Assembly (NCBI GenBank): GCA_031289935.1
Contig: JAITON010000011.1
Location: 1 to 6,029 of the forward strand
DNA: 6,029 nt
Source: Treponema sp.
GTDB lineage: Bacteria; Spirochaetota; Spirochaetia; Treponematales; Breznakiellaceae
Reading direction: 5' to 3'
Shown: piece after piece, positions 1 to 5,904 of the stretch
How positions within the stretch are numbered: the stretch's first letter is position 1
Layout: every line of letters begins with the position of its first letter
Program-made: the position numbers and the translations under genes
The notes under the pieces: model-generated
The model's input: the letters and a program-made list of their open reading frames with translations, nothing else
What the model was told of the DNA's origin: nothing
Databases searched by the model: none

Positions 1-521
1 GCGTAGCCTTCCAGGTTCCCGCTCCGCCGCATGATCTCCCGGTTCCGGCCCTGGTTGACGTTGAGCACCCGCACGCAAAGCTCTAAGGCAGATCCCTCTC
101 CAGGAAATGCCTCCCGGAAGGCGTCCGATAAACGCAGGTTCTGCTCGTCAGGCTGGTCCCGCTGGCCGTTATAGAGCACGATAAACTCAGGCCGGGGAAT
201 CTTCACCAGCCCTGTCGCATACAGGGCGCGGTTCCGGATGATCTTCTCGTATATCCGGCCGATGTAGAGCAAAAACCGCAGGGGCATGTTCTGGTTTACC
301 GTGGACTGATGTTCAATCAGTATTACCAGCTTGTCCCCCAGGGTAAAGGACAGGTCGTTGATCCGGTCCATGAAGAGCGCTCCCTCAAGCGTATTGATGA
401 CGAGAGGGGTCTCCGCGCCGTAATTGCTCCCGGAAATTGCGTTGTACAGTTCCCGGAGCCGGTCTTCATCGCTGAACAGCCAGGTAGAAACGCTGTTCTT
501 ATATTGGGTGTTGGTAGCCAT
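1..521 (-). CDS. Rpn family PD-(D/E)XK nuclease / putative transposase, C-terminus cut by window edge
   Basis: The reading frame starts at an ATG (complement of 519-521) and stays open to base 1, giving 173 complete codons without a stop. The start reads MATNTQYKNSVSTWLFSDED. Family hallmarks follow: NTLEGALF (43-50), a NDLSF segment (55-59), LVILIEHQST (65-74), NMPLRFLLYIGRIYEKI (78-94), IPRPEFIVLYNGQ (108-120), LRLSDAF (129-135) and LELCVRVLNVNQGRN (146-160). These match the Rpn/transposase-like (PDDEXK) proteins, often annotated as recombination-promoting nuclease. D56 and the E70-x-Q72 pair are the likely metal-binding and catalytic residues; Q in place of K is usual in this family. Characterised E. 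coli relatives (RpnA) are DNA endonucleases that promote RecA-independent recombination. These genes commonly exist as many dispersed copies, and intact transposition has not been shown for most. No inverted repeats mark an element end here. The start has no Shine-Dalgarno (GGCCCCTCTATATATC precedes it), but the N-terminus fits the family. The missing C-terminal part lies outside the window. Confidence 0.88.
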   Translation of the reverse strand, partial: MATNTQYKNSVSTWLFSDEDRLRELYNAISGSNYGAETPLVINTLEGALFMDRINDLSFTLGDKLVILIEHQSTVNQNMPLRFLLYIGRIYEKIIRNRALYATGLVKIPRPEFIVLYNGQRDQPDEQNLRLSDAFREAFPGEGSALELCVRVLNVNQGRNREIMRRSGNLEGY

Positions 522-645
522 GATATATAGAGGGGCCGACTATGCCCGGCGCTTGCCTTTTCCGGGAAAATTTAGAATTTCTATGGGACGCTTTGTCCGT
601 TGTGAGAAAGCAACAGATATTATAACAAGGCCGCCCGGCGGACAA
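522..645 (-). promoter_or_regulatory. Leader and weak promoter candidate for the Rpn-family gene
   Basis: Read on the minus strand, a consensus TATAAT lies at 624-619. A poor -35 candidate, TTGTCC at 645-640, leaves a short 15-bp spacer. Transcription would start near 612 and give a leader of about 90 nt. The -10 box sits in the tail of the metY terminator, so the two signals overlap. The leader shows only short inverted repeats (for example GGAC with GTCC near 600) and no Shine-Dalgarno. The TATAAT could simply be part of the A/T-rich terminator tail. Confidence 0.3.
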
Positions 646-661
646 ATCCACCGGACGGCCT
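616..661 (-). terminator. Intrinsic terminator of metY
   Basis: In the minus-strand transcript the complements of 661-647 and 642-628 form a 15-bp stem closed by a UUUG tetraloop. The outer stem arms are AGGCCGUCCGG and CCGGGCGGCCU. It is followed by a U-rich tail, UUGUUAUAAUAU. Two of the 15 pairs are G-U on the minus transcript; on the plus strand the same positions are A-C mismatches. The hairpin is therefore complete only when transcribed leftward, which fits its place 23 bp after the metY stop. Confidence 0.88.
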
Positions 662-684
662 CTCATCATTTGCTCAGGCCCGTG

Positions 685-1971
685 TTACTTTACTGCGTCA
701 AACCCCTGCTTGAGGTCGGCGATGAGGTCATCGATGTGCTCGGTGCCGATAGAGAGCCGTACCGTGTTGGGCTTGATGCCCGATTCCAGGAGTTCGGTCT
801 CGCTCATCTGGGAATGGGTGGTGGACGCCGGGTGGATCACCAGGGACTTTACATCCGCCACATTGGCCAGGAGGGAAAAGAGCTCCAATTTTTCGGTAAA
901 GACTTTCGCTTTTTCCGCACCGCCTTTAATTTCAAAGGTAAAGATCGAAGCGCCGCCTTTGGGGAAGTACTTCTGGTAAAGGGCGTGGTCCCGGTGCTCC
1001 GGCAGGGCAGGGTGGTTCACCTGTTCTACCTGGGGATGGCTCTTGAGGAAGTCCAGCGTCTTGAGGGTGTTTGCCACATGGCGTTCTACCCGCAGGGAGA
1101 GCGTTTCCAGGCCCTGGAGGAAGAGGAAGGCGTTAAATGGCGAAAGGCAGGAGCCGGTGTCCCGCAGTAACGTGGTCCGGGCCTTGATGATGTAGGCCAG
1201 GTTTCCCACGGCCTGGGTAAAGACTACGCCGTGGTAGCTCGGGTTGGGCTTAGACAGGCCGGGGAACTTATCGCTCGCCGCCCAGTCAAATTTGCCGCCG
1301 TCCACACTCACACCGCCGATGCTCGTGCCGTGGCCGCCGATGAACTTGGTGGCCGAATGGGCCACGATGTCCACGCCGTAGTCAATGGGCCGCAGCAAAT
1401 AGGGGGTGGCGAAGGTACTGTCCACAATGACCGGGATGCCGTGGCTGTGGGCGATCTTAACCACTGCCTCAATGTCCACCACCGAGGCGTTAGGGTTCCC
1501 CAGGGTCTCAAAGAACAGGGCCTTCGTGTTGGGCCTGATGGCCTTTTCGAAGTTGGCCGCCTTGCTGCCGTCCACGAAGCTGACCGCTACGCCCAAATCC
1601 TTAAGGGTGTTGGCGAAGAGGTTGTAGGTGCCGCCATAGAGCTGGTTGTCCGAAACGATATGGTCCCCAGCCCGGGTGATGTTCTGGATGGCGTAGGTGA
1701 TGGCCGCCGCCCCCGAGGCGGTTGCCAGGGCAGCCACGCCGCCTTCCAGAGCGGCGATGCGCTTCTCGAAGGCGTCCCAGGTGGGGTTCATAATCCGGGT
1801 GTAGATATTCCCGCTTTCGGTCAGGGCGAAACGATCCGCCGCAGACTTGGAGCTGGGAAACACGTAGGACGTGGTCTGGTAGATGGGCACCGCCCGGGCA
1901 TCGGTGGCGGGGTCCGGTTGCTCCTGCCCTGCATGCACCTGCAGGGTCTCAAACTGATAATTCTTAGCCAT
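685..1971 (-). CDS. metY: O-acetylhomoserine sulfhydrylase (PLP-dependent, MetY type)
   Basis: A 428-residue, PLP-dependent Cys/Met-metabolism enzyme predicted to make L-homocysteine from O-acetyl-L-homoserine and sulfide in the cytoplasm (direct sulfhydrylation). Visible signatures: FETLQVHAGQ (7-16), the cofactor phosphate-binding YTRIMNPT (57-64), ASGAAA (85-90) in the cofactor pocket, NQLYGGTYNL (109-118) with the stacking Tyr112, VDSTFATP (183-190) with the pyridine-contacting Asp184, HSATKFIGGHGT (205-216) with Schiff-base Lys209, and VRLSIGTEH (404-412) with carboxylate-binding Arg405. The length of about 430 and the central block containing PSYHG (244-248), followed by RDTG and LSPFNAFLFLQGLETL (276-291), separate MetY from the shorter MetB, CTH and methionine gamma-lyase enzymes of about 380-400 residues. 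The start is fixed by AAGGAG six bases upstream. A strong promoter, an operator-like dyad and a downstream terminator make it look like its own transcription unit. Alternative: some MetY proteins also use O-acetylserine; the sequence alone does not exclude that. Confidence 0.95.
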   Translation of the reverse strand: MAKNYQFETLQVHAGQEQPDPATDARAVPIYQTTSYVFPSSKSAADRFALTESGNIYTRIMNPTWDAFEKRIAALEGGVAALATASGAAAITYAIQNITRAGDHIVSDNQLYGGTYNLFANTLKDLGVAVSFVDGSKAANFEKAIRPNTKALFFETLGNPNASVVDIEAVVKIAHSHGIPVIVDSTFATPYLLRPIDYGVDIVAHSATKFIGGHGTSIGGVSVDGGKFDWAASDKFPGLSKPNPSYHGVVFTQAVGNLAYIIKARTTLLRDTGSCLSPFNAFLFLQGLETLSLRVERHVANTLKTLDFLKSHPQVEQVNHPALPEHRDHALYQKYFPKGGASIFTFEIKGGAEKAKVFTEKLELFSLLANVADVKSLVIHPASTTHSQMSETELLESGIKPNTVRLSIGTEHIDDLIADLKQGFDAVK

Positions 1972-1977
1972 AAAAAT

Positions 1978-1983
1978 CTCCTT
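1978..1983 (-). promoter_or_regulatory. Shine-Dalgarno site of metY
   Basis: AAGGAG on the minus strand, six bases before the metY ATG. It fixes the start. It is the only clear ribosome binding site among the four genes in the window, which makes its absence at the other three starts notable. Confidence 0.85.
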
Positions 1984-1986
1984 AAG

Positions 1987-2017
1987 CTATAATCTACATA
2001 GTTTTACTATGTTATAG
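1987..2017. promoter_or_regulatory. Dyad operator candidate at the metY transcription start
   Basis: A perfect inverted repeat, ACATAGT and ACTATGT separated by three bases, occupies 1996-2012. It is flanked by a second, slightly offset pair, CTATA at 1987-1991 and TATAG at 2013-2017. With the promoter at 2020-2048, transcription should start near 2013, so the dyad covers about +2 to +18 and the outer pair about -5 to +27. That is where a repressor would block RNA polymerase. I do not recognise the motif as that of a named regulator. Alternatively it forms a short A/U-rich hairpin at the 5' end of the mRNA. Confidence 0.6.
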
Positions 2018-2019
2018 AC

Positions 2020-2048
2020 AGAGTACCAGCGAAATCTTTTTTTGTCAA
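2020..2048 (-). promoter_or_regulatory. sigma70-type promoter of metY with extended -10
   Basis: On the minus strand the -35 is a perfect TTGACA (2048-2043). After a 17-bp spacer comes the -10 TACTCT (2025-2020), preceded by TGG, which gives an extended -10 (TGnTACTCT). The predicted start is an A near 2013, giving a leader of about 42 nt. That is too short for a SAM or similar riboswitch. Confidence 0.75.
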
Positions 2049-2081
2049 GTGCTTTTCCCGTTTTTTTCTCGTTTTTTTTTT
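2037..2081 (-). promoter_or_regulatory. Phased A-tracts upstream of the metY promoter (UP-element-like)
   Basis: Four A-runs on the minus strand: 7 at 2043-2037 (just inside the spacer), then 4 at 2056-2053, 7 at 2067-2061 and 10 at 2081-2072 upstream of the -35. Centre spacings of roughly 10-14 bp approximate the helical repeat. Such tracts upstream of a -35 commonly bend DNA or contact the RNA polymerase alpha C-terminal domain. The stretch stands out against its GC-rich surroundings. Confidence 0.45.
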
Positions 2082-2088
2082 GAAGATA

Positions 2089-2119
2089 CGGTTGTTCCGC
2101 AACTAACCGGGATTTGGAA
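2089..2119. repeat. Overlapping short inverted repeats after the HAD gene; not a clear terminator
   Basis: CGGTT (2089-2093) can pair with AACCG (2105-2109), and GTTCC (2094-2098) with GGAAC (2115-2119); the two pairings exclude each other. On the minus transcript they are followed by A-runs rather than U-runs, so a canonical intrinsic terminator for the HAD gene is not supported. HAD transcription may continue into metY. Confidence 0.3.
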
Positions 2120-2132
2120 CGGCCTCAGATTT

Positions 2133-2993
2133 TCACTGTTCCAGGCCGAAGAGCTCCTCCAGAAAGGCTGCCGCAGCGTCCTCCTCGCAGGGGCCGAAAA
2201 CCTGGTCCGCTGCAGCCCGCACCGTCTCCTGGGCATTGGCCGGGGCTGCGGAAAACCCCGCCAGATCAAACATGGGGAGGTCGTTCTCCGCGTCCCCCAG
2301 AGCGAGGGTCTCTGCGGCCGTAAGCCCCAGGTGATCCAGGGCGATGCGAAGGCCCCGGGCCTTGTTCACCCTGCCGGCCAGGATTTCCAGAAACACCGGA
2401 TGGGTTCGGGCCACATATACACGCGCTCCGAAACGTTCCAAAATCTGTGGCCGCAGGCGGTCCATCATCGCCTCATGGGTGATGAACATCCCCTTGAACA
2501 TGCCCCGGAGACAGCCCTTGGGGGTCAGATTGGCCAGGGCCTCCTTGATATCAGCGATCTGCGTGGGAATCCCCGTATGGTCCAGGTAGAGCCGGGTCTC
2601 ACCGGACTGCCGTTCGGCCATGATGATTTCCCTGCCGGATGCGTCGAGAAAATAAACCTGGAAGTAAACCCCGGCCTCCCGGGCCAGATCTACGCAAAAT
2701 TCGATGATATCCCGGTCCGTGAAAAAGGTCCCCAGAATCTCCCCCGAAGGCATATCCACGGTGAGCGCCCCGTTGAAGCAGACCAGGGGGCCCTCGTTCC
2801 CGATGAGCCGGCGGTAAGGTTCCGCCGAAGCCAGGGACCGGCCGGTACAAATAATGAGACGGAGCCCCCGGTCCATGCAGGCCTTGAACGCCCGGATAGT
2901 CCGGTCCGTCAAAATGGCGCCGGGGGCCAGGACCGTGCCGTCCAGATCAATTGCCAGGGCCTTTATCGTCCCGTTGTTTATCACGCCTTTCAT
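2133..2993 (-). CDS. Cof-type HAD-IIB family phosphatase
   Basis: A 286-residue cytoplasmic phosphohydrolase of the haloacid dehalogenase superfamily, Cof/YidA-like subfamily IIB. The four HAD motifs are all present: motif I DLDGT (16-20) with nucleophile Asp16 and acid/base Asp18; motif II ICTGR (48-52) with Thr50; motif III Lys211 in GRVNKARGL; motif IV LGDAENDLPMF (232-242) with Asp234 and Asp238 for Mg2+. The subfamily FNG (73-75) segment is also present. Residues between about 80 and 195 form the C2B-type cap that selects the substrate. Known relatives dephosphorylate sugar phosphates, FMN, PLP or HMP-PP. The sequence does not identify the substrate, although a PLP phosphatase would be an interesting neighbour for PLP-dependent metY. 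Length is normal for the family. The ATG at 2993 has no Shine-Dalgarno; a -10 box ends only 10 bp upstream, so the mRNA is probably almost leaderless. The gene is divergent from the receptor gene and 161 bp from metY. Confidence 0.93.
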   Translation of the reverse strand: MKGVINNGTIKALAIDLDGTVLAPGAILTDRTIRAFKACMDRGLRLIICTGRSLASAEPYRRLIGNEGPLVCFNGALTVDMPSGEILGTFFTDRDIIEFCVDLAREAGVYFQVYFLDASGREIIMAERQSGETRLYLDHTGIPTQIADIKEALANLTPKGCLRGMFKGMFITHEAMMDRLRPQILERFGARVYVARTHPVFLEILAGRVNKARGLRIALDHLGLTAAETLALGDAENDLPMFDLAGFSAAPANAQETVRAAADQVFGPCEEDAAAAFLEELFGLEQ

Positions 2994-3003
2994 GGGTAGT
3001 AAA

Positions 3004-3032
3004 ATTATAGACCAAAGATAGCTGTAGGTATA
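3004..3032 (-). promoter_or_regulatory. Promoter of the HAD gene (near-leaderless)
   Basis: A consensus TATAAT lies at 3009-3004 on the minus strand, with a weak -35 TATACC at 3032-3027 and a 17-bp spacer. Predicted initiation is around 2997, only about 4-5 bases before the ATG at 2993. Its -10 and -35 overlap the -35 and -10 of the oppositely directed receptor promoter. Confidence 0.55.
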
Positions 3033-3036
3033 TACT
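3008..3036 (+). promoter_or_regulatory. Promoter of the TonB-dependent receptor gene (leaderless)
   Basis: A -35 TAGACC (3008-3013, four of six consensus bases) and a -10 TATACT (3031-3036) are separated by 17 bp. Seven bases beyond the -10 is position 3043, the A of the ATG itself. No Shine-Dalgarno lies between 3015 and 3042, and an in-frame TAG at 3025-3027 rules out an upstream start. Both points fit a leaderless transcript. Confidence 0.55.
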
Positions 3037-3042
3037 CAGTCT

Positions 3043-5727
3043 ATGAGATTTCTGCGCCCTCTGCGGAGCGCCCTACAGGGCACCCTGCGGGTCATTATTT
3101 CCCTTGTAATCTTCTTTCTGCCTCTCTTGTCCCTGGCGGGCCGGGAGCTAACGGTCACCGTGGAGGATGCGGACCTGGGAATTCCCCTGGAAGGGGCGGT
3201 GGTCCGGGGACCGAACGGCCGGGAATTCACCTGCGACGCCGACGGACGGGCGGTTATTGAGATCCCTGATTCCGGCCCGGCAACAGTCCAGGCGGCTTAT
3301 CCGGGCTACGAAACCCGGCGGGTCTCGGTACCCGAGGGAAGCGCCCGTATCACCCTGGGACTCCACCTGGGGGGCGTCATGGAAAACGAGGAACTGGTGC
3401 TGGAGGCGGAACGGCCCGGAACCAGCGAGACCCAAAGCGGCCGGAGCGTGGCCATCTCCGGGGAGGACCTGTCCCGGACCGCAGAAATCGGCATCGTAGA
3501 GGATGTGATGACCTCCATCAAACTGCTCCCCGGGGTGGGTTATTCGGGGATGTTCAACGCCATGCCCTCAATCCGCGGGGGCGATCCGGGGGACCTGATG
3601 GCGGCCCTGGATGGCTTTTACCTGGAGCGGCCCTACTACTGGGGCGGGAGTATATCAATCTTTGACCCCAAGATGGTGGAGAGCGCAAAACTGTCCCACG
3701 GGGTTTTCTCCGCCCGCTACGGCCACACGATTTCGGGGCTCCTGGAGATTACTTCCAAGCAGCCCTCGCCTACGGAGACGGAACTGGAATTCAGCCTTGC
3801 CACGAGCACCGCGAGCCTCAACCTCTCGATACCCCTGGGCGGTAAGGGCGGCATCCTCGTCATGGGCCGGATAACCTACTGGGATACCCTGGTCTGGGCC
3901 GCCCAGGGCCTGGCGAACCTGTTCCCGGAAAACGAGATACTAGCCGCAATCCATTCGGTGTCCACCGCGCCCTTTATACGGAGCGGGGCGATTGCCGCCC
4001 AGTACCGTTTTACCCCCAATCTTGAGTTGACCGCCAATGCCTTCTTCGGCAGCGACGGGGTAGGGGTTTGGTACCAGACCGCCTACGACGACGAGGAACT
4101 AAAGGGATCTATCGGCGTTGGGGGGGATTATCTCAACCTCCAGGGCTTTTTGACCTCCACCCTGAGCTATTCTCCCCTCCCCTCTCTGATGCTCGGGCTC
4201 ACCCTGGGGGCGGGTTTTATCCAGTCCAACGCGGACGGGGGACTCGACAACCAGATTACCGCCCATTACAGCCAGGACTTTATTGATTTTATGCTGGACT
4301 ATTCCGGTATCTCCTTTCTTTTTAATCCCGGTGACACCTATGATACGCCGGACGAAAGCGCCCAGGTGCTCCACGAAAATACCATTATGAACATCCAGGG
4401 CCGCTTCGACCTGGACTGGGACCTGGGGGCGGGCTTCTTCTTTGCCGCAGGCTTGCAGGAGCTTTACTCCCAATGGCGGCAGCACGAATTTATCGACATG
4501 CTCATGGAAACCCGGCTTTCGACGATCCTGCCGGGGCTGCCAGAAATGGCACAGTGGCTCCTCGGCCCCATAGCGGCCGTGCCGGGGGCTTCGGCCATCT
4601 GGCCCTTCGCGTATGAAATTGAGGTATCCAACCAGGGCCTGACCAGTTCGGCCTACGCGCTCCTGGAATACACAAGCCCCGACCGGGTCTTCGGCGCGGA
4701 GCTGGGGCTCAGGCTGGATCACCTCTACTTTATGGGCAAGGATTTTACCATACAAACCGCGCCGGTCTTTAACCCCCGGCTAAACCTGGACTTTGTTATC
4801 CTGAAAAACCTGGGAATCATCGATTCCCTTACCGCCACCGTGGGCACGGGGCTTTTCTCTTCCATGAATGACGTGGTCTCCTTTATTGAGGCCCGGAACG
4901 GCATAGATGATTTTGAGCTTAAACCCAACCGGTCCTGGACCTCCATCGCCGGCCTCAAACTTGATCTAAGCTGGGGCATCAGTTTTAGCATCGAAGCCTA
5001 CTATAAGGAAGTTTTCGACCGGGGCTATCTCGTTACCAGTCTTGCCGGCGGCACGGGGAACGCCGGCTATTTCTTTGACGGCCGGGGGAAGGTCTTCGGT
5101 TTTGATCTCCAGTTGCAGAAGCTCAGCTCCCGCTACTTTGACGGGTGGATATCCTACAGTTTTACCCATGTCCGCTACCATGACCCTCAAAGCGGCAATA
5201 CTAACGGCGCGGTCCTGGGGGGCATCTACGGGGAGGATATCTGGTACTGGCCGTCCTTTCACCGCTTCCACAATATCAACATTGTCCTCAATATTAAACC
5301 AATTCCCCAGATCAGCATCGCGGTCCGCCTGGGCTTTGCCAGCGGCCAGGTCCAGAGTATCCCGGGAACGGAAGTCGTCCCCTACCCGGTGATCCTCCTG
5401 GACGACAACATGTCCCCGGTAATTGAAGGCGGCAAAATTAAGATCCTCCAGAAGTACCGCCGCAGCGCTTCTACCTACGATGATAACAACCGGGGCCCCT
5501 GGTCCATTCCCCTGGACGTCAAGTTTTCCTTCTATCTCTTTGACGCGAAGGGCCGGGTCCAGACCGAAATCTACCTGGGGGCGGAAAATCTGATGTCCCT
5601 CTTCTACAACCCCCCGGGCAGCACCCGCTACAACGAGTATACCGGCCGGGAAGACCCCGGTAGCAGTACCGCTTCCTACGGCCTCCCCATCCCGATGATC
5701 TCCTTCGGCTTCAAGTGGAGCTACTAG
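3043..5727 (+). CDS. TonB-dependent outer-membrane receptor with N-terminal carboxypeptidase-regulatory-like domain
   Basis: An 894-residue outer-membrane active-transport receptor. Order of parts: Sec signal peptide 1-32 (basic MRFLRPLRSALQGTLR, hydrophobic VIISLVIFFLPLLS, probable cleavage SLA-G after Ala32, no lipobox Cys); a carboxypeptidase-regulatory-like beta-sandwich at about 35-110 (ELTVTVEDADLGIPLEGAVV); a TonB-box-like EELVLEAER (116-124); a plug at about 133-240 with LPGV (162-165), PSIRGGDPGDLMAALDGFY (175-193) and FSARYGHTISGLLEI (222-236); then a beta-barrel. The barrel includes FGFDLQLQKL (685-694), HRFHNINIVLN (740-750), GAENL (846-850) and an aromatic C-terminal strand, ISFGFKWSY, ending in Tyr. 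Energy would come from TonB/ExbBD encoded elsewhere. The ligand is unknown; nothing points to iron, cobalamin or glycan. The start is supported by the intact signal peptide, with no Shine-Dalgarno. Hydrophobic segments at about 281-310, 412-428 and 493-523 probably lie in extracellular loops. The 3' side holds only repeat arrays. Confidence 0.92.
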   Translation: MRFLRPLRSALQGTLRVIISLVIFFLPLLSLAGRELTVTVEDADLGIPLEGAVVRGPNGREFTCDADGRAVIEIPDSGPATVQAAYPGYETRRVSVPEGSARITLGLHLGGVMENEELVLEAERPGTSETQSGRSVAISGEDLSRTAEIGIVEDVMTSIKLLPGVGYSGMFNAMPSIRGGDPGDLMAALDGFYLERPYYWGGSISIFDPKMVESAKLSHGVFSARYGHTISGLLEITSKQPSPTETELEFSLATSTASLNLSIPLGGKGGILVMGRITYWDTLVWAAQGLANLFPENEILAAIHSVSTAPFIRSGAIAAQYRFTPNLELTANAFFGSDGVGVWYQTAYDDEELKGSIGVGGDYLNLQGFLTSTLSYSPLPSLMLGLTLGAGFIQSNADGGLDNQITAHYSQDFIDFMLDYSGISFLFNPGDTYDTPDESAQVLHENTIMNIQGRFDLDWDLGAGFFFAAGLQELYSQWRQHEFIDMLMETRLSTILPGLPEMAQWLLGPIAAVPGASAIWPFAYEIEVSNQGLTSSAYALLEYTSPDRVFGAELGLRLDHLYFMGKDFTIQTAPVFNPRLNLDFVILKNLGIIDSLTATVGTGLFSSMNDVVSFIEARNGIDDFELKPNRSWTSIAGLKLDLSWGISFSIEAYYKEVFDRGYLVTSLAGGTGNAGYFFDGRGKVFGFDLQLQKLSSRYFDGWISYSFTHVRYHDPQSGNTNGAVLGGIYGEDIWYWPSFHRFHNINIVLNIKPIPQISIAVRLGFASGQVQSIPGTEVVPYPVILLDDNMSPVIEGGKIKILQKYRRSASTYDDNNRGPWSIPLDVKFSFYLFDAKGRVQTEIYLGAENLMSLFYNPPGSTRYNEYTGREDPGSSTASYGLPIPMISFGFKWSY

Positions 5728-5736
5728 GGGAAAAGG

Positions 5737-5772
5737 CGGGCTGGGGCCCGGTTCAAGCCTCTTGAACTTACT
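5737..5772 (+). terminator. Possible weak terminator hairpins after the receptor gene
   Basis: A GC stem, CGGGC and GCCCG around a TGGG loop (5737-5750), is followed directly by a second stem, GTTCAAG and CTTGAAC around CCT (5751-5767), then TTACT. There is no real U-run, so intrinsic termination is uncertain. The second stem is also the first unit of the 23-bp array. No better terminator is visible after the stop at 5727. Confidence 0.3.
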
Positions 5773-5820
5773 GGTTCAATACCCTTGAACTTGCTGATTC
5801 AATACCCCTGAACTGGTGCT
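5750..5820 (+). repeat. Tandem 23-bp hairpin repeat, about three units
   Basis: Units begin at 5750, 5773 and 5796. Each starts GGTTCAA or GATTCAA, has a five-base middle (GCCTC, TACCC, TACCC) and continues with TTGAAC or CTGAAC and a CTTACT/CTTGCT-like tail. Unit 1 has perfect 7-bp arms (GTTCAAG/CTTGAAC), unit 2 perfect 6-bp arms (GTTCAA/TTGAAC); unit 3 has decayed. Units are contiguous without spacers, so this is not CRISPR. There is no sequence relation to the 21-bp array further right. Function is unknown. Confidence 0.8.
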
Positions 5821-5904
5821 AAACTTGACCCACAATGTGGATGGAGCAATCGGGGTTTCAAACAAAATGATTCCTACAAAAGGAGTCACGGAGCTTGGAG
5901 CGTG
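5821..5904. other. Spacer between the two repeat arrays, no gene seen
   Basis: This 84-bp stretch is lower in GC than its surroundings. It contains a small palindrome, CCACA and TGTGG around a single A (5830-5840), and a good Shine-Dalgarno-like AAAAGGAG at 5878-5885. No ATG follows that site at useful spacing, and the TTG at 5895 opens only 12 codons. The last bases (GAGTC at 5883-5887 and the sequence up to 5904) resemble a decayed repeat unit. Confidence 0.45.

Noticed and set aside
424..1170. Plus-strand open frame across the Rpn gene start, the terminator and the metY end
   Set aside because: It spans a clear terminator and two real minus-strand genes; its translation is low-complexity shadow sequence.
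1231..1992. Long plus-strand open frame opposite metY (253 codons)
   Set aside because: It lies antisense to a full-length, motif-complete metY. It is a by-product of GC-rich codon use and its translation shows no family motifs.
1972..2042. SAM or other riboswitch upstream of metY
   Set aside because: The predicted leader is only about 42 nt and holds one short A/U-rich hairpin. There is no room for a known SAM aptamer.
2089..2119. Intrinsic terminator for the HAD gene
   Set aside because: The stems are short and mutually exclusive, and the leftward transcript continues with A-runs rather than U-runs.
2049..2999. Long plus-strand open frame opposite the HAD gene (316 codons)
   Set aside because: It is antisense to a complete HAD phosphatase with all four motifs, begins in the A/T-tract of the metY promoter, and has no ribosome site or recognisable domain.
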